Positions 25,756 through 37,300 of a DNA stretch of 64,000 nt are shown here, piece by piece (positions within the stretch are counted from its first letter, which is position 1; each line of letters starts with the position of its first letter). A model generated the notes under the pieces. That model searched no databases. It was not told where the DNA came from and saw only the letters and a list, made by a program, of their open reading frames with translations. The stretch lies in contig NC_057790.1 in assembly GCF_014905175.1 (NCBI RefSeq), forward strand, positions 6,820,001 through 6,884,000, in the 5' to 3' direction. Origin of the DNA: Aphidius gifuensis. Lineage: Eukaryota > Arthropoda > Insecta > Hymenoptera > Braconidae. Position numbers and translations under genes: made by a program.

Positions 25756-27231
25756 TATTATTTTTAATTTGAAAAAATTCTCGATACTGTGGTCACACGT
25801 TTAATGAAGTAATGACTCAATTAAAATTCGTCTTTTATATTGAAAAATTTCAAGGATATAAATTTATTATTCAGGTGAATTTTTCCGATAAATAATTGAC
25901 TTTTATTGACTTAAATTATTGACATTAATTTGACTTTTCAATGACAAAAAAAATAATATAAATACATGAAATTAATTTTAACCAATTTTGCTGGAATCTA
26001 AGAATTATTATTTATTGAAAAATATATTTTTTTTTCTGTTGAAAAACTTTTTTAAAATTACTATTAATTGTTGAGTAAATAAATTATTTTTATATTTAAA
26101 AAAAATAATAAAATAGTATTTATTATTGAGTAAATAATTATTGATGTAACAGCTGAGTCATCAGTAATTATTTTTCAGGTCAATTTGATAATTATTTTTT
26201 TTTATGTTAAATAATAAACTTGTGTTTGTTTTATTTGCAAAATTAATCTGTAATTATCATTGGATATTAAAAATATCACTTGTCAATTATTATCAAAAGT
26301 CTGCTTTGTTTTTTAAATACATAAATTAATTTTTTTTTTTTTTATTATTACTTCTCATATCTAGAACAAATTGTTGACTCTTGATTTAATTTTTATTTGC
26401 AAAAATTAGTGCAAAAAAAATAAAAATAACTTTAAAAAGTTTTTTTAAAAAATGTACATTTACAAAGAAATAAAAAAATTATTTATAATAAAAATAACAA
26501 TAAATAAATAAATAATTTTTTACTGATAAATTTTCATTATATCAATAACAACTTTCAAAATCTCTCCCAATAATATTAATTAACAAATTTCACTCAAAAA
26601 AATATAAAATAAAGAAATTTCAAAATCAGGCCAAGAAAGTTCTATTATTATTATTATTTGAAATTAACCCAGTTGAATAAACAAAATAAAATTTAAATTT
26701 AAACCTGCTAAAATCTTCAAGTTAAAATAAAAAAAATAAAACAATGTAAATTGATTGCTGAAGATTAAATTTTATGAGAGTCATTTAAAAGGATTTTTAT
26801 TTTGTATTTGACGTCAGAGTTTCTTGGGTATTTTGTCACCTTGGATGGAAATTCAACAGTGACGATGAATCTCTTTCTAAAAACAATCGAAATTTAATTT
26901 TATTCAAGAAGATTAACACCATCTTATTCTGGTTTTTTATAATGTTCAATCGTGATAAACAATGAAACTTGTAATTCTGCAAATAAACATGTTTATTTCT
27001 GTTTTAAAAATATCCATAAATTTTAATCTTTAAATCTTAAATAAATTTAAATATAAATAAATAATCAAAACTACTTATAAATTCATTTCAATAATTGAAT
27101 AATTTTTTATTATTTCATGATTAAAATAATAATGATTACACTAATCATATATTAATTAAAAAACTAGACAATTTGATTGGTAAAATTCTCATCTAAAATA
27201 GCGTTTAATTTTTTATTTAATCACCATGACA
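25756..27231. other. AT-rich spacer
   Basis: Promoter of the small secreted gene at the left edge, then A/T-rich sequence. No gene or element is recognised. Confidence 0.35.
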
Positions 27232-27750
27232 TTAAGGAGGTTACGCACAAATTCATTGCGGGTGTTGCGGGGCGCTTCTGACGTCACAGACAAAACTGAA
27301 ATCGGGCTACACTGTAAAAATTAAATAAAGTGAAAAGTGCCTGCGCCCCGTATACAATGTATGGGACTGCGGGTATGTGTGTGTGTGTTTGAACATGCCA
27401 TACGTTGCCACATCTAATTTTTGTAAAGTTTATAATTAATTTCTCATTAATTGACCGATCAACATATGAAAATTTTTCGCGCAATTAATAAAACTCGGTT
27501 TCTAGTATATGTGTGATTTTTTTCAAGACTTTTTCATCATTTTTTCTATCCGAAAAAAATGGTTGAAATCTACATAAGAGCCAATGTTAAATATTATTTT
27601 CAATAATTAATTACAAAAAATTTAACCAATCAACATAAGAAAATAACTATTCCGTTGTATTCAGAATGAAAAGATCTAACTGTGTACAAAATTTCAGAAC
27701 ATTCTCATTATATTTAAACAAAAAGAGTGATAGCTGCATAACCTCCTTAA
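27232..27750. mobile_element. TTAA-flanked non-autonomous element (piggyBac-like), copy 1
   Basis: An element of about 511 bp bounded by TTAA on both sides (27232-27235, 27747-27750), with terminal inverted repeats GGAGGTTACGCA and TGCATAACCTCC. It is about 90% similar over its length to 54563-55069. The inside contains CTGACGTCACAG and a (GT)n run. An open minus frame (27284-27484) recurs in copy 2 and belongs to the element. No transposase is encoded. TTAA duplication is the piggyBac hallmark; assignment beyond that is inference. Confidence 0.8.
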
Positions 27751-27999
27751 GTCACATTAACATTATGTAATTTTATATTTTCATCGATAATTATATCCTA
27801 AATTTTCATCATTTATATTTGACACAAAAAAAAAATTATGTTAATATATTTCATCACTCAAAAAAAAAAAAGAAATATAAAAATTTAAGAAATGAAAAAT
27901 GTTCATTAAAATAAATTATTCTAGTTAGAAAATTTTATTGTCTAATTTATATATTCAACTTGTTAATATTACGTATGAAAATTATATCCAAGTGAGGAC

Positions 28000-28008
28000 T
28001 ATAAAAAG
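28000..28008 (+). promoter_or_regulatory. TATA box of vitellogenin-N gene 1
   Basis: TATAAAAAG lies 48 bp upstream of the start codon. Comparable boxes precede gene 3 (30874-30882, TATAAAAAG), gene 4 (56304-56311, TATATAAG) and gene 5 (57742-57749, TATATAAA), and a weaker CATAAAAGG precedes gene 2 (29471-29479). Short 5' UTRs with strong TATA boxes fit highly expressed, regulated secretory genes. Confidence 0.6.
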
Positions 28009-28047
28009 ACATGTCAGTAAAGTAACACCAAGACTCTCAACTCTATC

Positions 28048-29205
28048 ATGTTGCTGTTCCAATTGATACCATTTTTTTTAGGTACGTATAAATATACAAA
28101 TTTATTCAATTATTAATAAAGCTCGCTATTCATTCATATCACAACGTCAATTGTCCATTAAAAAAATCTATATTTATCTACAATAAAAAAATTAACATAA
28201 TGCTATTTCTTTTTTTATTTTTCAGCTGCAAGAATTACTAACAATGTTGAAAATTGGATTTACGGAGCTGAATATAATTTTTCGGGTTATTTAAAAATGA
28301 TAACATCACTTGAAAGTGATAAAGGAGTTAATCATGGTACAATTGTTAATTTGTCCTTGATATGTCGTCCGAAAGAACCAGATTTTTTAAGATGTCAACT
28401 AGAAAATACAATAATAAGTCGTCTTAAACCTCAAGGCTTTGATAATCACCAATTTAAAAATAATGATTTCAATAATTATCGTGATATAAATTTAATAAAT
28501 GTACCATTTGAAATTAATTTTAATGAAAATGGTATTAATTATTATACATTTGATAAATCAGATAATAAAAATTTACCAATGTTTGCTGTTAATATGGCAA
28601 GACTTGTTGGTAATCAATTAAATTTTGGTAACGATTTTTCGGATGAAATGAGAAGAAAATTTCGAGGATTTGAAAATTCTACAGTTGGAGAGTGTCAAGT
28701 TGATTTCGACATTAAAAGACAACCATTTGATCATTCAGATGAATTATTTAATGATTTTTCATTAATGCCAATTGATAAACTTGGTGAATCTAACAATGAA
28801 ATAATTTCTATATCGAAAAATAGAAATTTAAAAAATTGTTTAAAATATGGTGAACCATTTTTTGGCACGAGATATACACTTGGACTTATTTTACGAGATG
28901 TTCAAACAAAACTGGTATGAATATAATTATTTAAATTTAATTTTTAATACTATTAATTGTATTTTATTTAACAGAAAACATCTAAAAGTAAAATTACAAC
29001 ATCAATTCATGAATTTACATCACAAACAATTAATGAAAATGACATTTATGGAGAGGACAAAAAGCTATTAGGAAAAGTAACAGATTACATGGAATTAAAT
29101 TTAATAAAAATTGTTCCAGCAAAAACTAAATTACTAGACTTTAAAGAACCAGTTAAATTTGGTGTGTTATTAGAAAAATTAGAAACCGGTGAATCTCAAT
29201 ATTAA
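28048..29205 (+). CDS. Secreted vitellogenin N-sheet-only protein (VgN-1)
   Basis: Predicted secreted protein of 317 residues; exons 28048-28081, 28226-28914 and 28975-29205, GT-AG and in phase. Signal peptide MLLFQLIPFFLA. The rest matches the N-terminal beta-sheet domain of insect vitellogenins. In order: W-x-YGAEYNF opening; LICRP; VPFEINFNENGI; an NMARLVGNQLNFG helix; ENSTVGECQVDFDI; KNCLKYGEPFFG; and, in exon 3, the last strands ending MELNLIKIVPAK. It stops where a vitellogenin would continue into its alpha-helical lipid domain, so lipid cargo storage is not expected. In full-length vitellogenins this sheet is implicated in receptor binding. First of three tandem genes here; exon pattern shared by all five copies in the window. 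Confidence 0.85.
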
Positions 29206-29545
29206 AAAAGCTAATTATAAAAAACAAAAGAAAACAATACTATGGTGGGACGCTTCGCGTCTATCCTACCTCCGTAAAAAATATCAAAATAAATGTAAAT
29301 TTAATGATAATAAAATAGTAATTTTAACAAATGAAATATTTTTTTTGTTATTTATCTATGACCATGAGATTGATGTTTAAAAAATTCCAGTAAATATATG
29401 TATTTGAAGCAATCACGTGGCATTTAAATTGCCAATTGAATTAACTTGTTAAGTGATGATTTAAAATTGACATAAAAGGAAGGAACATAGAAGGAACAAG
29501 TCATTTAACTAGTGAACAATCTCACATCATAACTCCAAGAAAGAA

Positions 29546-30588
29546 ATGATTATAACTCTTTTACCTTTATTTCTTGGTAAGTAATATTTTTTAAAAATAT
29601 TTAAGTAAATTTAAATTTGATGTATCATTTATAGCGGCCAAAGTTGGACCAGATGAATTACTTGTTTGGAAACATGGTGGTGAGGTAACATATGAAATAA
29701 ATAATCATGCAACAATAACATATCCAGATGACTCAAATGGACATGATAGAATATTTAATTTAAATGGTAAAATGAGCTGCCAAAAAATGCATGATACAAC
29801 AATGTTATCATGCTCACTTCATGATATTAAAGTACATACAACACTTGTTGATGATATTAAATCACAAAAAATTAAAGCTGATTATGTACGTGAAGATATA
29901 TGGACTAAAAAATTTCTTCAACAAGATACATTTAATATACAATTTGATAAAAATGGTGTTAATGATGTGCTTATTGGTAATAATGTTAATCAAGCAATTT
30001 GGGGTATTATTGGTGCATTTACAAATTTACTTGATGTTGGATTAAATTTAAATGAAAAAATTGAAGGTGATTATATTAAAAAAGCAAATTTAACAAATGG
30101 TTATTGTAAAACAAAATTTTTTATAACACGTTCAATTGAAAATGAAAATAATGATGATGTAAAATTAAATAATTTTAATTTATTTCTTATTAATAAACCA
30201 AATGAAACACTTACAAGAATTATTGAAATAGCAAGAAAAATTGAAGATGATAATTGTTCATTTAAACGTTATTCAGCATTTTTACATCGTGAAATTAGAA
30301 AATTAAAACCACAAGATTTTCATGTTGACATTGTAAGTTAATATTTAATTTAATTAATTCAATTATTTAATAAATTATTTCTGTTTTTTTTTTTAGATAT
30401 CAGCAGGTAATTTTATGACAATAAGTGATAAAAATTTAACGTCATTTTCAAAAACTCATATGAAAGTTACGAATTTTAAAAAAAATATTAAATACATGAT
30501 TGATGAATCAATGTCCATGAGTTTAAAAAATATTAAAGCCATTAAATTATGTGAAAATAATGAAAAAATATCAACTACTAAAAATTAA
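29546..30588 (+). CDS. Secreted vitellogenin N-sheet-only protein (VgN-2)
   Basis: Predicted 306-residue secreted protein from exons 29546-29576, 29635-30332 and 30397-30588. Signal peptide MIITLLPLFLAA. The exon 2 opening VWKHGGEVTYEI aligns with the WxxGxEYxF start of the vitellogenin N domain. Later conserved positions include FNIQFDKNGVNDVLI, an IWGIIGAFTNLLDVGLN helix, NGYCKTKFFI, and DNCSFKRYSAFL in the usual NC...Y block. It is the most diverged of the five: the ENSTxGEC block has become LTNGYC. There is no sign of the alpha-helical or von Willebrand domains. It lies about 340 bp after VgN-1 and the same distance before VgN-3. Confidence 0.78.
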
Positions 30589-30930
30589 TAAAAATGAAAA
30601 AATTTATGTAGTCCTAATTATTAATAAATAAATAATATTTTAAAAATAAAAAAATCAATTGTAAAATTATTTTAAAAAGTTAAAAAATAAATTTCATTTA
30701 GCAAATAATTGAACACGTGCCTGTGACATTGTAACTAAATTGAAAAAGGAAATAATATTAACCTTGAAGATTATGTTGAGGTTGAAACCTACATTGTTTA
30801 ATAAAATATACCTAGAATAATTTTTTTAAATTAAATTATTATCTCGTTTATTATTTGTCTGATATATCATTCATATAAAAAGCAACATTGCACAAGAGTT
30901 TAGTATGAAAAAAATTTTTAATCCAGCATC

Positions 30931-32089
30931 ATGTCTAAAATAGTGATATTGCCACTTTTAATAAGTAAGTAATAAATATTAAATTTTGTATTCTAAATTA
31001 AATAATAATAAAATAAAATAATATTATTAAAAAATATATTTTTAATTTAAACAGTTAGTCAATTAAATTTGAAAAATGATTTATGGCATTTTGGTCCAGA
31101 GATAACTTACAATGTCACGTACAATGCAAATACAGCATTAAATCAATCAAATAATAATTGGAAAAATAGTAAATTAAATTACGAAATGAAAACTCAACTT
31201 AAATGTCGTCCAAGAACATTAAAAATATTAAATTGTCATATTGAAAAGCCAGTAGTTAGCTTTGATCATGCAAACAAATCAATATCATCAGAAAATATTT
31301 GTGGTGAAGATATTGATAGACAAAATTTCGAAATAAGATTCAATAGATTTGGAATAAAAGAATTAATTGTATCATCAAATATTAAACCATATATTTTAGA
31401 TACAATAAGAGCAATTGTTAATCAATTAAATGCTGGTGTTGATTTAACAGTTAGAACAAATGGAACATATAGAACATGGGAAAATTTTACAACTGGAGAT
31501 TGTTTTACATTTTATGATGTTAAATTAAGTGGTGATAATTTAGAAAAGAAAAAAAATGATGGTGAAGGATTTAAATGGAGATCAGATGTATCAACACTCA
31601 TAACAAAAATAAGAGATGTTAAAAAATGTCGTATTAATGCACCATATTTTCTTGGAAGTCGTGAAGCTTGGAGAGATACTCCACAAGTATTGATAAATAT
31701 TGTAAGTTTATTTTTCTATTTTTATAATTTAATTGTATAACAACAATGATTTCTATGTGTTTTTATAGAAATCATCAAAGACTGTTATGTCTGCAAATAG
31801 AACAGCATTTATATCAACAACAAAAACATCAATCGAACTAGAAAATCTACATAAAAAATCACCAACAAGTATAATTTACATGAATGAAACAATGACACTT
31901 AAATATATATCAGTAAAGCCTTCAAATAATCAAATAACAAGAATTCAAGAACCAGCTTGTACCAGTGTTATCACTGGTAAATGGTTACATGATGATTTAT
32001 CAGTAGAAAATGATGTTAATGAACAAAAAAAATATAATATTACATCAAAATCATCATTGGCATCATTGATGTTTAATTTTGATAATTAA
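30931..32089 (+). CDS. Secreted vitellogenin N-sheet-only protein (VgN-3)
   Basis: Predicted 333-residue protein; exons 30931-30964, 31055-31701 and 31769-32089. Signal peptide MSKIVILPLLIIS. The mature part opens with DLWHFGPEITYNVTYNAN, then LKCRPRTLKILNC, NFEIRFNRFGIKELIV, an AIVNQLNAGVD helix, ENFTTGDCFTFYDV and CRINAPYFLG: the vitellogenin N-sheet blocks in order. Exon 3 is longer than in the paralogues, with a Ser/Asn-rich tail of about 40 residues. It begins 57 bp after a TATAAAAAG box. The role is unknown; being secreted and domain-truncated, it could act as a signal, ligand or decoy rather than yolk. Confidence 0.82.
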
Positions 32090-32172
32090 AAATTAAAAAT
32101 AATGAATTTATTTAATATTAAAACCTATTATTATTATTAAAAATAATTAAAATTAATATTTATTGTCAATAT

Positions 32173-32499
32173 CCCTGGTGGGAATATTTCTCCGGAATTG
32201 CTCCGGATTACTCCGGAATTCTCCGGATTATTCCGGAATTGCTCCGGCTTATTCCAAAATGCTCCGGCTTATTCCGAAATGCTCCGGATTATTCCGGAAT
32301 CGCTCGGAAATTGGCTCACTTCAAAAAATTACGGAGTAATCCGGAAAATTACGGAATAATCCGGAGCTGTCCGGAATTTTAATGGGCCAATTCCGGAGCG
32401 ATACGGAGCTTTCCAAAATTTTACGGAGTGATTTCGGAATTTTACGGAGTATTTCCGGAATTTTTCCGGAATTTTACGGAAAAATTATTTCCACCAGGG
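32173..32499. mobile_element. CCGGA-rich MITE, copy 2
   Basis: A 327-bp element with ends CCCTGGTGGGAATATTTCTC and AATTATTTCCACCAGGG. AT lies on both flanks, consistent with a 2-bp duplication. The inside consists of CTCCGGATTATTCCGGAAT-type iterations. Same family as 3607-3892, but more AATTC/CCGG-rich and more like the copy at 45461-45804. Confidence 0.8.
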
Positions 32500-32767
32500 A
32501 TTGCTAATTTATATCTAGCCTAGATGAAATAATAATAAAAAAATAAAGCAAATAATATTATTTTAAATAAAAAAAATAAAATCTTGATATTTTTCTTTGA
32601 TGATCAAAGTTTATATTATTTGAATTTTTATCAGTAATGATATGATATCAACTGGCAGGAATTAAGCGGGTCAACCGGTTTGTAATGTAGTAAGCAAGAA
32701 AACATCGTCAATATATTGTCAGCAGTCAGTGTGTCGTGAACAGTCGTACGACGTTGATGTTTTTAAG

Positions 32768-33994
32768 ATGGAACGTTGGATTGGAAAAATAGCTATTGTA
32801 ACTGGTGCTAGTTCTGGTATTGGTGAAGCAATATCAAAGGCTTTTGCATCTGCTGGTTGTCATGTTATTGGTTTAGCAAGACGTGATGATAGATTGTCTA
32901 AATTAACAAATGAATTATCAAGTGTTAAAGGGTCATTTGATGGCGTTAAATGTGATATACGTAATGAACAAGATATTATAAATGCATTTAAATTTGCTGA
33001 GAATAAATATGGATGTGTTGATGTGCTCATTAATAATTCTGGAATTTGTGAAAATAAATTTTTATCTGGTAAATATATTTTTAATTATTATTTATTTGTT
33101 AATTTAATTATATAAACTAATTTTAATTTTAATCAAGTAAATGATTAATTTATTTTTAAATATTTTTGTAGCTTTGTAAATAAAAATTTACGTTAATTAT
33201 TTGTTTATTTTTAGACAGCACAACGGAAGACATTCGTTCAGTTGTTGATGTAAATTTGATTGGAGCTGCTTTGTGTACACGTGAAGCGGTAAAAGTCATG
33301 AGAAAATATGGGAGCGAAGGTCACATTATCAACATAAACAGGTAAATAAAAATATATATAGAAAATGTAAACATCAATTTAGTCATTTAAGATTTTATAT
33401 GAATTTAAAAATAGTAAAACCAGTTAGTGAAAGTTTAGAAAGTTTATAAAATCTAATAATAAAAATTTAAAAATATTTATTTCAGTGTGTTGGGTTTGAA
33501 TGCAAACTTGGCTAATGCTCCAACTGGAATGTATGCTGCAAGTAAATTTGGTCTTCGTGCAATGTCACAAAATTGGCGTAAAGAATTTACCCAAAAAAAA
33601 GATAAAATAAGAATAACAGTTAGTATTATATTGTCATTAATAAATGACTCATTATATTTGATTTAAATTAATTCTATTATTAATTTTGTCTTTTATTTTA
33701 CAACAGGAAATTTATCCAGGTCTTGTAAAGACAGAAATTGTTAATTCATATGATCCAACTGGAAAAATGTATGACGTTCTTCCTCATTTAAAAGCAAAAG
33801 ATATTTCAGATTGTGTTATTTTTGCTCTTTCAGCACCTTCTCATGTCCAGGTAAACAAAAAAAAATTATCAATACTTTTATTCATTATTTTTTTTTTTAA
33901 TTGGAAAAGTAGAGAGTAATTATTTTTCTTTTCTTTTTATTTATAGGTTGAGGAAATTACTGTTGCACCACTTCATGCAAGCTTACAAAAATAA
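32768..33994 (+). CDS. Short-chain dehydrogenase/reductase (farnesol dehydrogenase / DHRS11-like)
   Basis: Classical SDR of 250 residues. Exons 32768-33068, 33215-33341, 33486-33618, 33707-33850 and 33947-33994, GT-AG and in phase. The start gives MERWIGKIAIVTGASSGIGE, with the TGxxxGxG cofactor motif (GASSGIG) at residues 13-19. LINNSG is the structural NNAG-type motif. The catalytic Ser is likely in INSVLG, followed by YAASK with Tyr and Lys. The Arg-Arg after beta 2 (LARRDDR) favours NADP(H). IYPGLVKTEI is the usual PG motif. Insect relatives oxidise farnesol or reduce carbonyls in the cytosol; the substrate here is unproven. A degenerate copy lies at 47088-47648, again just downstream of the second giant GTPase gene. 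Confidence 0.9.
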
Positions 33995-34370
33995 ATAAAA
34001 TTCAAAGTTTAATAATTACAAGTAAATTTTATAATTTTTGTTTATTGTTTAATATTTTTTCAAATATAATTATAGAAATTTAATGGTTTATTTCGGAAAA
34101 TAAGTGTTACAAAGTTACTTGAATAAATTCAACGAGAAAATTTATATAATATGCTCAAAAAATTAAAAGATTTTTTTTTTCTAAATAATATATCCTCAGC
34201 TCAAAATAAAAAACGCTCAACTTACAAATTACTGTAATGAAAATTTTAATAATAATAATTTTACAAAACTGTTTTTGCAACTTCAAAAAATCACATGGAC
34301 AATTTTGTTAATCTGCATGGAAAATTCGAATAAGTTTTACACACAATTTCGTATTTATTCAGTTATTTGT

Positions 34371-37300
34371 CTATGAAATATCAGCTACTTTGTAATATTT
34401 TTCTAGATTATCGTTACATACCTTATCCTTTTTATCGACATACTGGCCTTTGCCAACTAATTCCAAATCTATTGATTGATTTGCAAACTTAATTAATTTG
34501 TCAAATGTAGCATTATTATTATTTTGAAGTTGTATTTTCCACATAGTATATGGGCTAAGTATTGGAGGATTGTCTTTGATTTTTTTGTAAACGTTATTTT
34601 CATTTGCATATTTTTCGGATTCAAATGTTACATGATGAATAATTTTTTGTTGATCGTGAGTTATAATATAAAATCGATCACCACATTTATAATAAGAATT
34701 CCCAAGATGTGTCATTTCAACAGTAAATGTTTGTAATTGTTCATTCAATTCTTGTTGCAAAGTTGCATTTAATAAATTAAATTGTAATCCTATTTCATTA
34801 AACTTTACAGCATTGTGTTCAATACCTTTTACAACATCTGCTTTGATTGTTATCACTTGGCCTGCCAATAACTTTGATATTTCTTCATGATATATGTCAT
34901 GTTTCCATACGAAAAATCCTCCTGGTCCCAAAAAGTTACTACGAAATACTACGTCAGGAAAAAAATAGTTATCTTCCATTGGAGTAATAACAGTAGAATG
35001 TTTTTCTACCTTATCTCTGAGAGTTGTTATTTTTTCTACAGCTTTATTTATTGTATCATTCAACGTTTTGTTGGTATAACTCATTTCAATTTGACTCAAA
35101 TACATATCAGCAAATGGAAATATATATTGTTGAAATGCACTCATAGCATGAGCATATTCATTCAAAAAAATATTTGTTCGTAATATAAGATCCAGTTTAT
35201 TAATATCATTTTTATACATCATTGGGAGTGAATCGGGAGTAGAAATGACATCTGAATTGATGTCAGCAATATACTGGACTAATTGTTTCTTTTCATAGGC
35301 ATCTTGTATACGATCATACATTTTAATTAGAGTTACTACTCCAAATTCAAATTTCTCTATGCAACGTGTCAAGCTGACTTCCACGTTAAATCCTCGAGTC
35401 ATTTCTCGTATTTGAATTTGAACATCTTTTAGTACACTTTGCATTTTCCATTTAATCACATCAAGAGCCGCATGAGATTTTCCTTGTAAATTTTCCCTAG
35501 TTTCTGTAAAGAGTTCTTCAATAAATTCAATCATAGGAATAATGACATTGTAAATATTTTCTTCATATTCTTCTAATTTATCAATTTTGTCATTTACATT
35601 TTGTATATCTTCATCTAAGTCTTCAATTTGGTCTTTACTTTCTCCATAAGATTGCAATGCTTCGTCTGCTATACCCAAAATCATTTTACTTTTATTCATG
35701 ACTTTCGACTTTTGTTTTTTATTTTTATTATTATGAACGTTTTTTTTACGTTTTTGAAAATTATTTTTTTTAGTTTCTAGTAAATTTGATACCATTGCAA
35801 TTGGCTTACCTACACTGTCAGGTAAAGAAGTTATTTGAGTCTGAGATATATCATGAATTTCTTTGTCAATACCAGATCCAACAACTCCAGCTACTAAAGC
35901 TGTCCCTGCACCAACTGCTGCTCCAGCTGGACCAGCAACAGCCAAGGCTCCACTTGCAATTTCTATGCAACTCAACAATGTCTTTGCAATAATTAATTCT
36001 TCTAGTTTTTTTTTGTTTTTTACTATTTCTGCTTTTTCACTTTGAGCAATATTTATTTGACTCATCGTTTCATTCACTAGCAGTATAATATTGTCATTTG
36101 TTTCCTCAAGAATCTTATATATTTCTGGTAGTGTATCGTTATTTATGAGATTATTAGCTTCTTTTATTTGATTTTGTATTTTATTCTGATATTTATTATT
36201 GTATTCGTCGATTTTTTTAGCTTTTACCAGCTCTTTTTTGTTTTGATCAAGTTCTTGTTTATACAGTGTTATATGATTTTCTACTAACTCGAAATAGGTA
36301 GCGACATTTATTACTAAATTTTTTTCTGGATCATTTTTTATGCCATGAATTTTGCTAAAAATTGCAGCACGTAAATAATTTAACGTTTGATTTTCCGCAT
36401 TACTTGTGTTGTTTCTTATTTTTTTCATATATTGATTAACTCTGTTGAATAATGACTCGTAAAAGGATAAAAATGATATTTTTCTATACAATTTTAAAAA
36501 TTGTTGTTCCAAACTATAAAATTCATCTAAAAATCCTAATGTATTGTATGAATTATTAATTAAATTTGATTTGTTACTTTCTAATAAACTGAGAAAACTT
36601 CTTAGTTCTGATTCATGTACGCTATCTATTAAGTTTTCCCGTAAATAACTCTTGTAATTGTTTATAGGATAAAATAAATTTGTAAATTTGTTTAGATTAA
36701 GATTACGTGTCGCTTCAAATGAAAGACTGTTATCATCATCCATTATTATAATGTTACAACGGACAGTTTGACATTTCTTTCCACTATCACCACCAGATTG
36801 GACTTGTTCTCTTTGACCTTCATTGAAAGATATTGTAAGATCAAAATCATTTTCGATTTTTCCTAAAATTCCCAAAAACTTTCTACCTGAACTGCCATCC
36901 AATACTATTTTATGAGGTTCTTGAACGTCCCAAGTTGGTGATATAATAACAAGTTCTTTTATGCTTGAATCATTTAAATCAATGTCAATAAATATTTTTT
37001 CTAGTGCAAAAATGTGTATTGATTGTAGTGGTGTTCTGCAGTTATGTTTTTTTATATCACTCAGTTTTACATATTGTCCTTTTATCACTAATTTATTACG
37101 TGAGTCAGAATCACAAGATATACTTATATTCGATGTTAATGTTAACTTTAATATTCTATTGAGGATTAGCAACTGAGACGCACTAAGTGTTCTATCTTTT
37201 AGTTTATTTTTATACTCAGGGTAGCATTTGTTAATAAATTGTTCTGATATGACATCGTTTGCTTTTGCACTCTTGTTATTCCAAGTTTTAACATTAGTCA

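Noticed and set aside
27284..27484. Open frame repeated at 54526-54801, looking like a conserved gene pair
   Set aside because: Both lie inside copies of the TTAA element; conservation reflects the repeat, and the frame has no transposase features.
35786..36045. Plus-strand Leu/Gln- and Pro/Ala-rich frames
   Set aside because: Antisense of the Gly/Ala segment of the giant GTPase-like protein.
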